Positions 62,388 through 64,000 of a stretch of 64,000 nt of DNA are shown piece after piece (within the stretch, counting starts at the first letter, position 1; the number at the start of each line of letters is the position of its first letter). The translations under genes were made by a program, and so were the position numbers. The DNA comes from Durusdinium trenchii (taxonomy: Eukaryota; Sar; Dinophyceae; Suessiales; Symbiodiniaceae). The stretch is from contig CAXAMN010003558.1 in NCBI GenBank assembly GCA_963970005.1, positions 25,001 to 89,000 on the forward strand. Direction: 5' to 3'. The notes below the pieces were generated by a model that was not told the origin of the DNA, searched no databases, and was given only the letters and a program-made list of their open reading frames with translations.

Positions 62388-64000
62388 CGCGAAATAGCAG
62401 GCCGGGTTGCCCGCGCTGTCTTTGATTTTGTAGCTTTTGCAGGCTTTTTGCACCCGAAGTATTCCGAAGCCTTCTGCAAGCACCTTCGACCATGATTGTG
62501 TTGCATGGGGACCCAATACATGTGAACTGCTTTGGTCCTTTTGCTTGACACTATCTTGGCCTTGCCGAGAAAATGATATGCGCATTATATGCGCAGATGA
62601 CAAAGAAACATCTTGCTGCGAACTCACAATCTCATTTATGATGGCGACAAGACTGCTCCCAGTCCGGGGCATGTTCTGCTTCCATCCAAGCATCGCACCA
62701 TATTGTACCAGGCCGAAACTGTTCGCTGTATTGTTAAGCATCTCGAAGTGTTCTCTGAAACGAAGCTCAGCCCTAAATATCAAGGTTTGCAGACATTGGG
62801 TTTTGTACGCGTATGTATACCAGCCCGGCAACCCGATTCATCCTAATCTGCCTAATGCTGATGCAGTCACTTGGTATTGGGGAACCTGCCTGCATGTTAG
62901 AATCGCTTAAAGGTGATCCACCCTTTCATAACAAAGTTCTTATGTCTCCAATCGATCTTGCTCAGATACTCCTGCCATTCCAAAATTCGCTGGAATTGCC
63001 CTATTCCGCTCGCAAAACCGCCAAGTCGCGGACCAAACCTGGATGTGATGTTTGAAGACTCGCTCCACCTGCGTGAGGTTTTACCTCATCCAGGATCACG
63101 ATCCCGAAAGGAGCAGAATGCCGTTTTTTTTGCCGTAACGGAGGAGGAGACGACGAGGGACAGGGACTTCAACATGAGCCCAGGTTGGAATCTTTAACTT
63201 TAGGCCCAAAAGAGGCTGGAAACTCAGAGTTAGAATATACCCAAGCCATGAGCAAGAGTCTTTATTCTGCAGGTGACAGACATACTAATTGTTCCGTGCT
63301 TTTTTTTTCCAGCATACGGCCCAACTGGCCAACCAACCTCGCAGTGACCAGGATGTGGTCATTTCGGAAGGACTGGAAATTGGCATCGACTGGTTGAGAA
63401 GGTTTGGGGGATCTGAATCCGTATGAAGGACGACAAACAAAGAGCGACAGGTATGTCCGACTCTTCACTTTTTGTCCGACTCTTTTGAGTTTGCGAGGTT
63501 CCGCCCGGTTTGGTGGCGAACTCAAAGCATTGAACCATATCACCTCTTCCCTGGGAATAAGACATCGGCGGGTGGAATCAGCCCGCAGCCCCCAAGCCCG
63601 AACCTCAGTCATGCTCAACAGACCAGCGAAAAGAGAGACGACCATTGTTCCACCACTGCATCATGCAGCAAGTCACAGCATCAACTGCATATAATATCAC
63701 CGGCAACAACCAACAACAACGACCATAGCAATGGGCCATGGGATGCCATGGGGCTTATATTCAAATAACGGGTTCCAGCATTTGACTGGTTTTAGTGGCT
63801 TATGTTCACCTCATGGGAGTGAAGATGGAGACAGAGTGGAACCAAACTTGATTGGGCTGTATCCCCAAAGGGTCAAAACTGGGACACTCTGGTGGATCTA
63901 CTGAACATGAATAGATGGGGGATCTACCAGGCGTCAAGGTCAACCGAATTACCAGTAAAATGCAGGGGTTCCGGTTTTGACCCACAACCATAAAGAACTA
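62388..64000. other. Unassigned stretch after the gap
   Basis: Several frames of 60-160 codons overlap on both strands with no family signal. Confidence 0.5.

Noticed and set aside
61863-62831. Long ORFs across the N block
   Set aside because: Produced by unknown bases being read as codons.
1-64000. tRNA, rRNA or operon-like structures
   Set aside because: None was seen on either strand by eye; tRNA genes would need a dedicated scan to exclude.

Overview
The window looks like a gene-sparse, repeat-littered piece of a dinoflagellate nuclear genome, most likely from the Symbiodiniaceae. This is inferred from three things. (1) Genes are split into very small exons, and the joins that restore reading use GC and GA as well as GT 5' splice sites, always with AG|G at or beside the 3' site. 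(2) The recognisable families suit this group: a Mei2-like RRM protein, an ubiquitin-like plus ankyrin protein, and broken copies of multicopy dinoflagellate ORF families. (3) Short dispersed repeats sit inside introns. No prokaryotic operons, rRNA, tRNA or CRISPR arrays were seen. Most long open frames are chance reading and were left out.

Layout. 1-4.7 kb: no firm gene. 4.7-11.3 kb, plus strand: scattered exons that spell an eIF4E-type cap-binding protein in order, with a degenerate minus-strand CxxC element (6.3-7.9 kb) inside a large intron-sized gap. 12.3-13.0 kb: a coding-like ORF followed by three 77-bp tandem copies. 13-28 kb: mostly unassigned, with a few coding-like patches. 28.8-29.7 kb: an uninterrupted Mei2-type RRM ORF, the clearest single-ORF gene. 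30-43.9 kb: repeats, coding-like patches, and a frameshifted minus-strand pseudogene of a multicopy family (35.3-36.8 kb). 43.9-58.3 kb, plus strand: one large gene. Its first exons form an ubiquitin-like N terminus, followed by 22 small exons (24-99 nt apart from the first and last) that join in frame into 14 consecutive ankyrin repeats, 12 of them exactly 33 residues long. 58.3-64 kb: unassigned, with repeats and a 400-base assembly gap (61988-62387).

The main result is the ankyrin gene. Within the 20 introns between the exons starting at 47233 and 58100, 10 begin GC, 6 GA and only 4 GT. Every downstream exon begins with G, and in 12 of the 19 unambiguous cases the first two bases of the intron equal the first two bases of the next exon. 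That is the footprint expected if introns were inserted as mobile introners with a short target duplication. The Mei2-like gene has no interruption over its domain, so intron-rich and intron-poor genes lie side by side.

Limits: exon joins were made by eye from reading frame and repeat register, with no RNA evidence or database search. Family names rest on motifs recognised from general knowledge.
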